NCBI GenBank assembly: GCA_037042915.1
Contig: CM073202.1
Span: 496,001 to 560,000, forward strand
From: Auricularia sp. M13
Lineage: Eukaryota; Basidiomycota; Agaricomycetes; Auriculariales; Auriculariaceae
Reading direction: 5' to 3'
DNA: 64,000 nucleotides
In this document: in pieces, positions 1-11,100 of the stretch
Position numbering within the stretch: the first letter of the stretch is position 1
Layout of the letters: the number at the start of each line of letters is the position of its first letter
The notes under the pieces: model-generated
The model's input: only the letters and a program-made list of their open reading frames with translations
Told to the model about the DNA's origin: nothing
Databases searched by the model: none
Made by a program: the position numbers and the translations under genes

Positions 1-779
1 TATTGTCGGACCATGCTTAGATTCCTCGCTTCCAGCTGGGAACCGAAAAGTTTCTTCGATTTATGCCGTGCCTTTCGCGGGCCAGGAGGCGGCGCCGTTT
101 CACTGGCAGTGCCCTGCTCGGGCGGCTGGGACTTCTTGGGTGCAGCGGTTGCTCGAGACGACGCTCGTCGAGATTGTTGCACCAGATGGGAGCACGTACC
201 CGGTCGTATGCAGGGCGAGGCGTAGAGCAGACGCGGAGCATTGGCTGGCTCAGTGCGAGACCAGCGAGCCGCGCAGACGACGGGCGTGTTGATGAGTCTG
301 AAGCCAACGAGCCTTTTGGAGACCGGAGTTCCTATGCCTGGCATAGACGCTACCACTGCCGCTTCAGTGGTGGGACATGCGGGCTGCAGCGCCGTCGCAG
401 ATGTCGCTCGTGCAGCATTTTTGCGCAAGGAGACTGACGCCCGCGGTACGTGTCGCGCAGAGACGGATGTCGTAGCTAGTCGCACACCGCTTGCACCATG
501 GAGCATTCGGCACCAGGGCGCAACGATGGCAAGGCCAGAACGGGACGCGAGAGCAAAGAGGTGAGAACCGTTTTCGGTGGACGCCGATAGGCGCCGACCA
601 CTTGGCTCGGGCTTGAAGATATTGACATTTCAACTCCCTCCAGACGGCCTGAAGTCTCAGACACGTGCGATGCAAAGAGAATTATGATTGTGGTAAAGAG
701 CGTGTGAATAATATACGAGACAGATTATTCCTCCAAATAAGAGTTAAATATAAGTATGCCAGCCAGCCCGTATAGTGGT
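1..779. other. No supported gene
   Basis: Several short overlapping open frames lie on both strands, but none has a recognisable domain, a clear ATG context or convincing splice signals. The frame around 68-292 (+) looks mildly protein-like and could be the end of a gene starting outside the window; I cannot support that. The last part (about 660-779) is AT-richer and is probably the 3' flank of the GNAT gene on the minus strand. Confidence 0.4.
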
Positions 780-1727
780 TCACTCAGCCTTAACCGGCAG
801 GCGAAGCATAGTAAACGCAGGAGCACCGATAGCCTCCTCTTTGGTCTTCGCAGGAAGACCATCAGGACCGACCTTCCCGGCTCCCATGGTTATTTCGCCC
901 GTGATCTACGCGCGAATGGGTCTTCAACTGCGAAGAAAGTCTGTGACGAGAGGACTCACCTTGAATCCGTAGCGCAGGTACACGTCTCTAGACTTTGGCG
1001 TGCTCGCTTCGAGAACCATCGGCGCATCCGGAGCAAAGGCGAAATGTTCTCGCATCAACTTTCCACAGAAACCTGTGGCAAACCACAATGAGCACTTGCT
1101 GAAACAAAGCAAAGACGAGGGCGCACCCTTTCCCTCGAAGTCTGGGTCAACGCAGATCATCTGTAAATGCCAGCAGTCGTGCAGGTCGATGCCCTTGGCC
1201 TTGCACTCGCGTTTCTGTATCGCGTCGACAGGATTCTGGTATTCGAAGACGGCTCGCTGCAATGGAATTCAGAGTCGTTCGTGACAACGGAAAACGGAAA
1301 ACGCGCAACATACCTTGAAGCCCTTGTATCCCATACCATTCAGAAACCGGTCCCCAAAGATCACACGATGCTGTTTCGCTTTAATGAGGCTAGGGAGCGA
1401 CGTCAAACTGGCACCAGGCGCCATCCAATACGCCAGCCCGACAATGCGTTCCTTGGTGGCAGACTGCTCGTCGGGAACAGTAGCAACGACGAGCCGGCCC
1501 TTAGTCGCCAGAGTTCCACGCGCGAAGCCGTCCAGGAAGTAGTAAAACATCCTGTGCTGGCGGTCCAGCGTGCTGAGCGACGGCGGCAGGTCGAGCGGCG
1601 GGCGCTCGGGATACTTCGGATAGTCGGACATGTACACCATTATGGGGTCGTGCGCGAACGCGCGCATGGCCACGATGGCCATGGCGTGCAGCTCCTCGGG
1701 CTTTGCGAGGCGTAGAGTGGAGGCCAT
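780..1727 (-). CDS. GNAT-family N-acetyltransferase
   Basis: Predicted to transfer an acetyl group from acetyl-CoA to an amine; the substrate is not deducible. Four exons (1727-1314, 1256-1127, 1072-960, 905-780) join in frame to 260 codons, with introns of 57, 54 and 54 bp. The GNAT core is visible: the beta4/motif-A stretch WHLQMICVDPDFEGKG, where the Q/R-x-x-G-x-G/A acetyl-CoA loop is represented by FEGKG, followed by KLMREH and the motif-B strand VLEAST..SRDVYLRYGF. The real start is ATG 1727; two codons upstream there is only GTG. The C-terminus ends in a short hydrophilic tail rich in G, K and P that is common in basidiomycete GNATs. It is divergent from APH-like copy 1, with about 490 bp between the two start codons. 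The family call is firm and the substrate unknown. Confidence 0.85.
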
Positions 1728-2214
1728 GGTCACGGTGAGCCGAGTCTAATAGGGCGCGGGTGCCTGCCGGTACTGTCCTGCGCATATTTATAGCGTAATC
1801 ATCGTCCCCGAAGCCGGTAGGCGCTCGCTCAATTTTGCGTTCACGTGCGGGCGCGATTTCTAATTCCGATCTTTCAGCGCCGGGTTTTGAATTTAGAGTC
1901 GTGGCCTTTCTTCGGGTATTTTTGAAGCGAGAGTGTGCAAGGACCAGCGGTTACTGTACACGACTCTAATACTTATGTGACATTGCGCATCCACGTGAAG
2001 CTGTGTCCCCCAGGGACAAGGCGCGGGCAAATAGCAGTCCTTATTGGCTGAGGTCTTCGGGTACCATTTCAGGGTCAGGGAGGAACGTGGGACGACTGTC
2101 ACTATGGACAGGCGAAAGCTGTCGTGCGGCGTTACGTACGAAGTTGAGCGTCGAGTCGGGAACCGCCGCCGCTTCCTTTCCTTGACTCGCCTCCTTCAGA
2201 TCTTGCCTTAGAAA
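1728..2214. promoter_or_regulatory. Divergent intergenic region between GNAT and APH-like copy 1
   Basis: About 490 bp lie between the two divergent start codons, so promoters for both genes should sit here. I see a TATA-like ATATTTATAG on the plus strand near 1781-1791, about 55 bp upstream of the GNAT start. No clear operator or repeat is visible. Confidence 0.3.
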
Positions 2215-3616
2215 ATGCAGCCCCTATCCCGTCCCAGCGACTCTTGGAAAACGGTAGAGCAGTACGAGCAGAAAGGAAGCTACACCAGTGCTTTCTGGCG
2301 CACAGTACCATTCGACAAGCTCGAGCGCCTCGCGGCTCGTCTGCGTTCAAATCCCAAGCTCAAGTGCCAAGCAAACCGCGAGAAGTACGCGCAAGGCCAC
2401 GAGGCCGTCGTCATTGGTATGTCCTATCAAACCTCAGTTTCATCTTGCAGTTTCTCCAGCCAACTGACATGCCGCTGAATGCGCAGAGCTTCAGTTTTCC
2501 GATCGCGAAATCTGGATTGCGCGCCTCCGAGCTCCCGTGGACGTCTGCGGCGAGACGCCCACGCCCGCCAAGCTCGCCCGGCAGACCGAATGCGACGTCG
2601 CGACTCTGCGCCTCGTGCGCGAGCGGACGACCATCCCCGTGCCCACTGTCTACGCGTATTCCAGCACATCCGACAACGAGCTCGGCATGCCCTATGTTCT
2701 GATGTCTGCCATCGTAGGCTTCCCACCTGAATACTTTGGGTTTGACTACTTGCCGCGCGTTAAACCTGACGATATGCCGCTCCTGGACCGTTATGTCGAG
2801 TCTCTGGCCGATTGCTACTTGCAGCTGAGCGCGATCACGTTCGATCGCATTGGGTCCGTATACTTTGATCCTGCCGATAACTCGAAATATGTGATCGGAC
2901 CTTTGGCAGAGAGTGGCTTGGGACCGTTTGACACGGCTTGGGAATTCTATTCCGCGGGCGCGGAGGATATGGAGCAGCGTTTCCTGTCGTTGCCCCATGA
3001 CACGCCCGAGGAAAGAGGAGACCGTGCTTTGGTTCTCTGGCTTTACAGGCTCGGCCTGGGACTCCTTGCCAACAGCCCCAACAACCGCGGTCCTTTCCTG
3101 CTCTGCCACAACGATTTCGGGATGCACAATACCCTCATCGACAAGGTCTGCCGTCGGTTCAATGTATTGCACCCCCTGTGGCATTCACACTCCCGACGCA
3201 TACAGGAAGGCAACGTAGCCGGCTTTTTCGACTGGCAGAACGCAGCGGCGTACCCCGCCGAGCCGTTTGCGACGCAGCCGTTCGGCCTCACAGACAACCC
3301 CGCGCGCTCGGAGTCCGCCAGCCTCGCGCACTTGCATCGCGCCTTTTCCTCGGCCCTCGCGCGGCTGGAGGACAGCGGCAAATACCCACAGGTCAAGCGC
3401 CGTCTGAGCGAGCTGCACTCGTCTCCGCTGGCGTACCTCGTGGGAAGGCTGTTTGTGCTCATGGCTGGGCCCGATCAGTGCGGGGAGCCGTATGGGGCGA
3501 TGTTGGCCAGGTTTGTGCTTGGTGTGGACGATGCGGCGCCCTTTAAGAACTCTGTTTTGTTCAGGGAATGGTACGCGGACACCATGCGACGGGTTGAGAG
3601 CCGCCGGCCACGATAG
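2215..3616 (+). CDS. APH-like phosphotransferase, copy 1
   Basis: Protein with the aminoglycoside phosphotransferase/choline-kinase fold (APH family, expanded in basidiomycetes). The substrate is unknown. Three exons: 2215-2416, 2487-3145, 3206-3616. The junction codon G|AG restores VVIELQF. The 60-bp second intron (3146-3205) is a multiple of three and has no stop, so it can be misread as coding, but the same intron position is clear in copies 2 and 3. The catalytic loop reads FLLCHNDFGMHNTLID, matching HxDxxxxN with N in place of x1 and D as catalytic base. The Mg-binding loop is GFFDWQNA. The N-lobe strand EIWIARLRAP carries no obvious conserved lysine. It ends FREWYADTMRRVES. Two further paralogs lie at 6.5-7.9 kb and 24.7-26.6 kb; this copy is the only one I see with an intact reading frame. 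Confidence 0.85.
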
Positions 3617-4203
3617 GCACCTTCGCAGACTTTATGTTCGAAGAGAATCGTTCGAAGTGAACCGCCATTGCCAGACAATGTTGTTCTGCCATGGGACCGA
3701 GCAGTTATCTCACGTGAGAGCTATTTCCAATGATTAGTGCTTCTAGAGTCAACGTAAATGTGAGCATCGTCTTGTGCGGATGGTGAGGATGTCTTTAGGG
3801 ATGTCCGCGGACTCCGGAGACTCAGGCGTTTCCAGTGCCCCGCTAAGAATCGTCGTTCCTTAACCTCGGAGAGGCAAAACTAGCACCTATTTCTCATCAT
3901 AAATTTGCCCGCAGGCGTTTGCTCGAGCCTCATGTGGTTCGTGGTGGTCTTGTGCAGGCGCTTACGTAAAGGGCGGGAGTCGGGACGGGCCGACCCTTTT
4001 GTTGGCGCAAGTTGTCCTGGACCACGTCTGAGCCACACAGCTCTTGCTCTTGTCTTGCTCGTCGTTGCCGGCGACCTCGACAGCCTTCCCTTCAGCCGAC
4101 GACTCTATCGACTACCATCGCACAGCGTCTGCCACGTAGCAGGCAGTGTCGCCGCCCTGCTCGCCACCGCCGCCTGACTCATCCCACACCACCACCACCC
4201 ACG
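3617..4203. other. Intergenic; 5' flank of SPT2
   Basis: No gene is supported here. The stretch 4050-4203 is C/T-rich, as expected for a basidiomycete core promoter and 5' leader, and runs into the CCCACGATG start context of the SPT2 gene. Confidence 0.4.
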
Positions 4204-5753
4204 ATGTCGTCGTTCGCGGCGCTGATGCAGCTCGCCGGGCAGCGCACGGCCGAGTCCGAGAGCGCGGTCAAGACGGCGCTGGCGCAGCGCGAGAAGGCGC
4301 TGGCCGAGAAGCGGCGGGCGCAGGAGGAGCGCGAGCGCAAGGAGCGCGAGGCCGAGGCGCGGCTCAGGCTCAAGCGGCTCGAGGACGAGAAGCGCGCCGC
4401 CGAGCGCGAGGCCAAGCGCAAGGAGGAGCTCGCCGCCAAGGAGCGCGAGCGCGCCCGCCGCGAGGCCGAGCAGCGAGCGGCGCTGCTCGGCAAGACTCGC
4501 CGCCCGCCCGCTAGCGGCGGCGGCGGCGGCTGGGGCAAGCGCAAGCGCGAGGACCGCAGCGTCAGCCCCGACCCCGGCACCGTGCTCACGCGCGAGGAGA
4601 AGCGCGCGCGCAAGGAGGCTCTCGAGCTGCGCCGCGCCGAGCAGGCCGACTCCGCCTGGCGCCGCTCCTCGTCGTCGTCGGCGGCCCGCAGGAACGGCAG
4701 CAACGGACGGCGGCTTGCTGGCGGTGCCATCGACGCGCTGGCACCGGAGGGCGCGGCGCCCGTGCTCCCCGGCACGGGCAGCGTCAAGGACCGGCTAGCT
4801 GCGATGCCGCCCACGCTTGTCAAGCTCAACACCGTCAAGCGCGACATGCGCACCATCGACGAGATCATCGAGGTCGGTCTCCAGCCCTTTCATCCATTTA
4901 AATCTGCTAATGCCATTGTGTAGGACCGCAAGAAGCTGAAGAGCGGCGCCACGACGCTCGCCGGCGACGAAGCCAAGTCGTTCGGCGACTGGTTCGGCAA
5001 GGACAAGGCCAAGAAGGAGAAGGAGGAGGCCGAGCGCCGGCGCGCAGCAGCCTTTGCGAAGGCGCGCGCAGCCGCCTCAGGGTCGTCCCCCGCGCCACCT
5101 GCCGTACCCGCCCCCTCCGCTGTTGCCGCAGCCGCAGCCCCAAAGCCCAAGGCCGCAACGTCCGCCGCTCCCTCCCGGAGCGCATCCACCTCCGCTGCCA
5201 ATACCCGTCCTTCTGCTGGTTCATCGAAGGTGGCACCGTCCGCGTCCACATCCTCCACCAAACTGGCATCCTCGTCCTCCTCGTCCAAAGTGCTTGCGGC
5301 TAAAGCGGGCCCGTCGAAGTCGTCATCCATGTCCAAGGCATCTGCACCCGCCCCGGCGAAGAAGAAGCCGCGCAAGTACGACGAGGACCACCTCGACGAC
5401 GAGTCGGACTATGACGACGACGACGAACCGCGCAGCGGCGGCGGGCGCGCGCGCAGGTCGAGCGTGAGCGAGGAGATATGGAAGCTGATGACGGGCAAGG
5501 ACCGCGCGGCCTACGTTGCGCACGATGATGAGGACTCGGACGACATGGAGGCCGGCGCGGACGATCTCATGATGGAGGAGCTGCGCAGGTGCGTCCCGGG
5601 CTTCGTTTCATTATGGTGCTTTGGAGTTGGTGTTGATGCGGCTTGCGTGGGGATAGTGCGCGCGCCGCAAAGAAGGAGGACGCGCTCGCGCTCGCCGAGG
5701 AGAAGCGGCGCGAGGAGGAGAAGCGGCGGCGCAAGATGGCGTTGGGCCGCTGA
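4204..5753 (+). CDS. SPT2: SPT2-like chromatin protein (histone H3-H4 chaperone)
   Basis: SPT2 proteins bind histones H3-H4 and act in nucleosome handling during transcription. Exons are 4204-4872, 4924-5588 and 5657-5753; both introns have GT..AG ends. Residues ~15-100 are a highly charged R/K/E coiled coil with many repeats of ER, KR and EE. A Ser/Ala/Lys-rich low-complexity middle follows, then an acidic patch around DEDHLDDESDYDDDDE. The C-terminus carries the SPT2 signature: SVSEEIWKLMTGKDRAAY, the acidic-aromatic stretch DDEDSDDMEAGADDLMMEE, then the basic, E/R-rich tail ending KRRRKMALGR. In known SPT2 proteins this C-terminal module contacts H3-H4. Family-typical N-terminal motifs ('TVKRDMRTIDEIIE') also match. 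Tail-to-tail with APH-like copy 2. Confidence 0.88.
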
Positions 5754-6514
5754 GCCCGCCCCTTTCAAATTCGTCCCTTTGCTATCGTCGCTCTCCAAAC
5801 TCCGAATGGCTCCTTCACATTCACTCACTCACGATGCAACGATCTTGGGTATTATCATGGTGTCTTGTATCGCAATCGCAATCGCAACTCTCACATATGG
5901 CCTCGTCACGGACATCCTCCAGTCCCAAACAACACACTTCCCTCTATATCATATGCAACCGTCCCGCCGCTCCCGCCCCCACCTCCTTGCCTTTCGTGTC
6001 TACATATGCATACATACGGATACGGCCTTTTGGAATCTGTTTGTCAGGTATAGTATGATAATCGCTTTTCCCCCTTGGTCGCCCTGTAGTTCGGTGCCGC
6101 CAGAGTCTCACTCGCGTGCTCATTCGCATGCTGCGCCGCAACGTTTCTTAATGGCATTTTATCTCTGTTTCAAGTTCTCACTGTCTATGGCGGCGTCGTA
6201 TTCAAGAGAGGAAGACATTATTGATTGGAGGCGATACATCGTGCACGACTCGGAGCTGCGAATTCGGAATAGCCACACATGGCAATGAAGACAACTACCT
6301 CAACGAGCCGAGTAGGCATACACTATCTGTCGTGTTGGTCGTCCTGAATCATAAACCATGTGCAACTATCCCGCAGTCTGACATGCACGTGCAAGGGACC
6401 ATTATTTGAACAACAGTTGAACCCACTCTGAAGGGCGACACATCCTCAACTCCCGAGAACGGTCTGCGCCTCCAAAGGAGCGTACTGCACGTGCTGCTTA
6501 CAGGGCCGAGTGGG
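5754..6514. other. Convergent intergenic region
   Basis: The 3' flanks of SPT2 (+) and APH-like copy 2 (-) meet here. Base composition is more AT-rich than in the genes. Open frames in the track region 5830-6290 have no protein features and overlap SPT2 exon 3 downstream sequence. Nothing else is recognised. Confidence 0.4.
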
Positions 6515-7918
6515 TCACTCCGTACCAGGCGAGCTCTTAACCCGGTTCATGGTGCAAGCATACCATTCCTTAAAAACGACCGAGCTTTTGAAGCGGGACG
6601 CATCCTTCACCCCGAGGACTAAATCGGCCACAAAGGGGGCGTAGGTTTCCTCCTCGCAGTTGTCGGGGCCGTCTATGAGCGGATACAGCCTGCCCACAAT
6701 GTATGCAAGTCGCGAGGAGTGCAGCTGGCTTAGGCGTCGACCGCAGGGGAACTTAGCATTGTGATGTGCGTATTTGGTCTGTTCCAGGCGCTCGAGCGCA
6801 GATGAGAACGCGCGATGGAAGGCAAGCATGTCCGGGTTCGATCTCAAGCAGTCGCTCGTGAAGTCGAATGGCTGGGTCGCGAACGCTTCGGCGGGATATG
6901 CGCCCGCCCCACACCAGTCGACAAAGCCAGTTATCGTGCCATCCTGTCGATGTGAAGTGAGTTATATATATGCTCGGGCTGACGGGAGATACTCCGCAAA
7001 GTACCTTGTCGACAAGGGTATTTTGCATTCCGAAATCGTTGTGGGAAAGAAGAAAAGGTCCTCGGTCATTGGGGCTGTTAGCGAGAAACCCGAGAGCGAG
7101 CCTATACAGCCAGAGGACGAGCGCACGGCCTTCCCTCTGCTCAGGCGTATCGTCAGGCAATGTCAGACAGTGCTGCTCCATATTCTCTGCACAGGTCACG
7201 TAGAGCTCCCAAGCTGAATCGAACGGCCCCAGCCCATTGGACAGCGGTCCGATCACATATTTCGAGTTATCGGCAGGATCAAAGTAGATGGAGCCTATGC
7301 GATCGAACCGGATCGTACTCAGCTGCATGTAGCAGTCCGCCAGAGACTCGACGTAGCGATGGAAGCGCGGCATGTCCTCTGCTTTGATGTCGGGGTACCA
7401 CAAGGAGATACCAATCTGTTCAGGCGTCGTGCCGGCCAAAGCAGACATCATGATATAGGGCATGCCCAGCTCGTTGTCGTAGCGGCTGGAATACGCGTGT
7501 ACTGTAGGCACGGGGATGGTCGTCCTTTCGCGCACGAGTCTGAGAGTGGCTACTTCGCATTCGGTTTGCCTAGTGACCGCAGCAGCCGAGACCGTAATAC
7601 CGCAGACATTGGCAGGAGCTCTGAGGCGGGCGATCCAGATCTCTTCGTCCTCGAATACAAGCTCTGCAGCACAGTAATCAGATAGCTGAACACAGTTAAA
7701 CGAAGGACTGACATACATATGATAATGGCATTGGCACCTTGCGCATACCTCTCGCGGTTTGCGTGGCACTTGAGCTTGACCGGACGCAGGCTTGTCGCCA
7801 AGCGCTCGAGCTTGTCGAACGATATCGTCCGCCGCCAGAAAGCGCAGATATATGATCCGTTCTTCTCATAGTGCTCTGCAGTTTCCCAAGAGTCACTGGG
7901 ACGAACGCTTGGTCCCAT
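6515..7918 (-). CDS. APH-like phosphotransferase, copy 2; probable pseudogene
   Basis: Paralog of the genes at 2215 and 24700, starting MGPSVRPSDSW at ATG 7918. It shares both intron positions: intron 1 at 7664-7716 and intron 2 at 6944-7004. The catalytic loop LLSHNDFGMQNTLVD and the metal-binding loop GFVDWCGAGAYP are intact. However, the last base of exon 1 is T instead of the G seen in copies 1 and 3, so splicing at the conserved site creates TAG across the junction (T|AG). An alternative in-frame donor exists upstream (CAAG|GTGCC) but would remove the strand that follows YAQG. Unless that donor is used, the protein would end after about 67 residues. A complete hAT transposon sits 228 bp upstream of the start codon, inside the likely promoter. 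The family assignment is certain; function is doubtful. Confidence 0.75.
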
Positions 7919-8146
7919 TTTGCGGAAAACTAGGACTAAGTCGGGAAGCAAGCTGAGAAAAGGTTGGGGCGGTTAATACCGGGCCGATTCTAGTTGAACT
8001 TCAAACGTCATACGTAAACCGTGGTCAGTGAACGCTGTATATAGTGAATTATACATACGGCTCGGAAGCCTAGAATTGCAGAAACAAAACTCGGAAGACA
8101 AAGTCCTAAATGAACCTTCAGTCTGAGAAAGCGAAGCTATATACAC
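7919..8146. promoter_or_regulatory. Residual upstream region of APH-like copy 2
   Basis: This is the short stretch left between the APH-like copy 2 start codon and the hAT insertion. It is AT-rich (TATATAGTGAATTATA near 8038-8052). Any regulatory sequence further upstream is now 4.3 kb away beyond the transposon. Confidence 0.3.
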
Positions 8147-8154
8147 GAGCGCAC
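8147..8154. repeat. 8-bp target-site duplication, left of hAT copy 1
   Basis: GAGCGCAC directly precedes the transposon end TAGGATGCTG and is repeated exactly at 12450-12457 after the other end. Eight-bp duplications are diagnostic of hAT superfamily insertion. Confidence 0.92.
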
Positions 8155-11100
8155 TAGGATGCTGTGGAAAAGGGTATAGTTTTAAACATTGTTTAAAACA
8201 CGGTGTTAAAAACATGTTTTAAACACGGAGCCGGCAGGTGAACTGTGTTTTTAACACAGTATATGTACATATTTATCGCTCTACCGGCTTGGAATGAACT
8301 GGGAATGCGCATTTTCAGCATTTTGTGGACTAACACTGAGCGGCTGAGACTATCTGGAGCATAGCCACTGATTATCATCGGACTGTCACGTCGTGTTTGG
8401 GGTTTTTACCTTGCCGAAGCCCATTCAGAGCAAGACTGACCTCAAGCACTACCATCCACGGCAGCGCAGACCCGCCAGCAGCCGCACAGAATCTCGCTGT
8501 ACAGCTTATGTCGACGCGCAAGGGCTTTGTATCCTTTGATTGGACAGAGCTCGACTTCCCGTCGCAGCTCAACTACCTGCTGCTGTTACTCCAGAACCTA
8601 CCAACGGCTATTCCAACCGGTGGTCGGGTGTACAGGTTTCATAAGCCCATCCCTGGCCACCAGGAGTCCGCAATTACGAGCTCACAGCAGCAGGCCGTTC
8701 TGAAGTACCTTGAAGCAACGTTCGGGCAGCTTGAAACTGGCGACAGCAGCTCCTTCATTACCTTCCAAGAGCGCGGTCCTGGCCTAGATGCCGTTGTCGA
8801 GGTCCTTCAAGCAAATATTAGCGACGATCTCGACGAAAATAGCCTTGCCATGAGGACTTGGGTCAGCCACCTGATTGCGTCTGCCACAAGAGCGTACAAG
8901 GAGCATAATATCGCTGTTAGTACCTAATTCAAGACGAAATTACAATAGCTGAACAGACCTAGCTACCAGCGCTGAAGCGTATATCCAAGCCCAGGGCTCT
9001 GCTCGACATTGGCGGTTCCAAGGGACCCGTCGCGTCTGCCGTCCATCCGAATGGGTCAATTGCTGCAACCACACCTGCAAAGCGTCCCGTCGACGACGGC
9101 GCCACAGGAAGCGCACCTAAACGGCTCAAAGAAGCAGCAATCACAGTAATACTGTCGGACGATGAAGACAGAGCGCCTGTACGCGCAGTGTCGGCCCGCG
9201 ACAAAAAGCGGCATATCGAGAGCGACGATAGCGACTTTGAGATGCTCGACGAGGCGCCTGTAGCATCCAGCACAGTGTCCAAGACGGTAAGCATGCTATT
9301 ATGTCTTTTTGATAGGATGGCCTGCTCACATTGAGTAGCATGTTGCGTCAAAAGCGACCAGCGCGATTGCCAGCATTTTTCTCCTGCAGCCGCCGAAAAA
9401 AATCGCACAGAACCAGGCAACGGAGGTCAGCGCGAATCAAATTCGATGACTGACGAACTGCTCACAGTAACTTATATTGCTTTCTCCAGGAACAGACAGT
9501 CGGCGTGCCCGAAGGCGCAGCAGACAACACACCCGTCCAACCGCTTGACGAGCCGCCAGTGCCAAACACCAAGGCCGTGAAAGCTGCAAAGAAGGATAAG
9601 GACAAGGCTCGTGTGGTGCGTGTGGCTCGCATTTGTACGTACCTACTGCTAATTGTGGGCTGCAGTGGAAGTGGGATCCCGACGACCTTGAAGACTTGGA
9701 GGAGCCAACACCAAAGAAAGTGAATGGCAAGAAGACGGGACGGCCACCGATAGAGGTAGTAGCAGCCCTCACTATCCCATGCCGCTCGCGCAAAACAGGC
9801 ACGAAGCGTTGGCGCTGCTCGCAAGGCCAATGCCGCGAGTCCTTCAGTTCTCGTCAGAAAGGGCGTGTCTTGCCGCACCATATCGACGATTGCGACTATG
9901 TGGACGACGATCTTCGCGAAGAAGCCATGGCGGTCATGGGCAACGCTGCACTGAGCGCGCAGCTCGACGAGGTCAGAGGAGAGACTGCGGGGACATCCGG
10001 TCCGGCCGCCGGCTCCAGCACGCGCCAGAGCACGTTGATCGAGCTCGCAACGATGGGCGGCAAGGAGGCCGCACAAAAGCGGTTCAATCTTGCTGTTGTC
10101 AAGCTATTTGCTGCGGGTGGTCTGCCTGCTCGATTGCTTGACCGCGCCGAGTGGAAAACCATGGTCAAATCTGCTAACGCTCGGCTCGACACGTTCTCCA
10201 GCACAACCCTCACCGAAACCTATATGCCGCAAGAGGCAATACGCGTCCGGATGATCTCGGAGAAGACCCTCAAGGAGCTCGATAATCTGACCCTTTCCTA
10301 CGACGGCGGCACGAACAAGATTATACAATCTGTTTACACCGTCCATGTTACAGCTCCAGAAACCCGCCATGCGTACTTCATGCTCGGACATGAGGCCTCA
10401 GGACTCTCTCACGATGCCAACTACATTTTTGACATCGCTATGAAGGTTATGAAGCGGATAGGCGTCGAGAAATTCATCTGCGTCGTGAGCGACAGTACGG
10501 GCAACACGCGCAAAGCTCGAGAGCTACTGGAGAAGGCTAGCGGCACTTTGATTCCCCTCGCCGATGCACCACACCATGTAAACCTGACGCTAAAGGATAT
10601 TTGTGCTCTCAAGCACTTTGACTTGGTGAGTTTGGATGTCGAACATGAAGTCCACACTAAATCATTTCTAGGCCATCTCGCAGTCCCGAGTCCTTCTACG
10701 CTACTTCAGCATTTCGTCATTTGGTACCCAGCGCCTCCAGAGTCAGGCGCAGGCTGACGGCGTGACACGAGGGCTCGAGTCGATCGGCAAGACTCGCTTC
10801 GCGTCTGTCAACCGCGCTGGTGCCTCAATTCTCCGCAATCTGCCCTCCATCAAGGAACTCGTCAATGCTAATGTCATATTCACATCCTCAAAGGTGAGTC
10901 GACCGCTTCTCACCCGATGCTCACCTCTCACGCGATCCAGGAGCGTCAAACCTACGGCTTCTTGCGTGGCCACTCCCAGTACAACATTTACCACGCGACG
11001 CTCAGCCAGCTTGTAGGCATCATGACACCGCTCGCAAAGGCACAGAAGTGCCTTGAGTCGTCACATGTGCATCCTGGGCATGTGCTTCTCTTCTGGCTTG

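Noticed and set aside
3146-3205. Reading 3146-3205 as coding in APH-like copy 1
   Set aside because: It is a 60-bp in-frame, stop-free stretch, but copies 2 and 3 have a clear intron at the same place and the joined motif K|EGNVAGFFDW fits the family.
4179-4868. 229-codon minus-strand open frame opposite SPT2
   Set aside because: Shadow of the R/K/E-rich SPT2 coding strand with low-complexity Ser/Arg composition.
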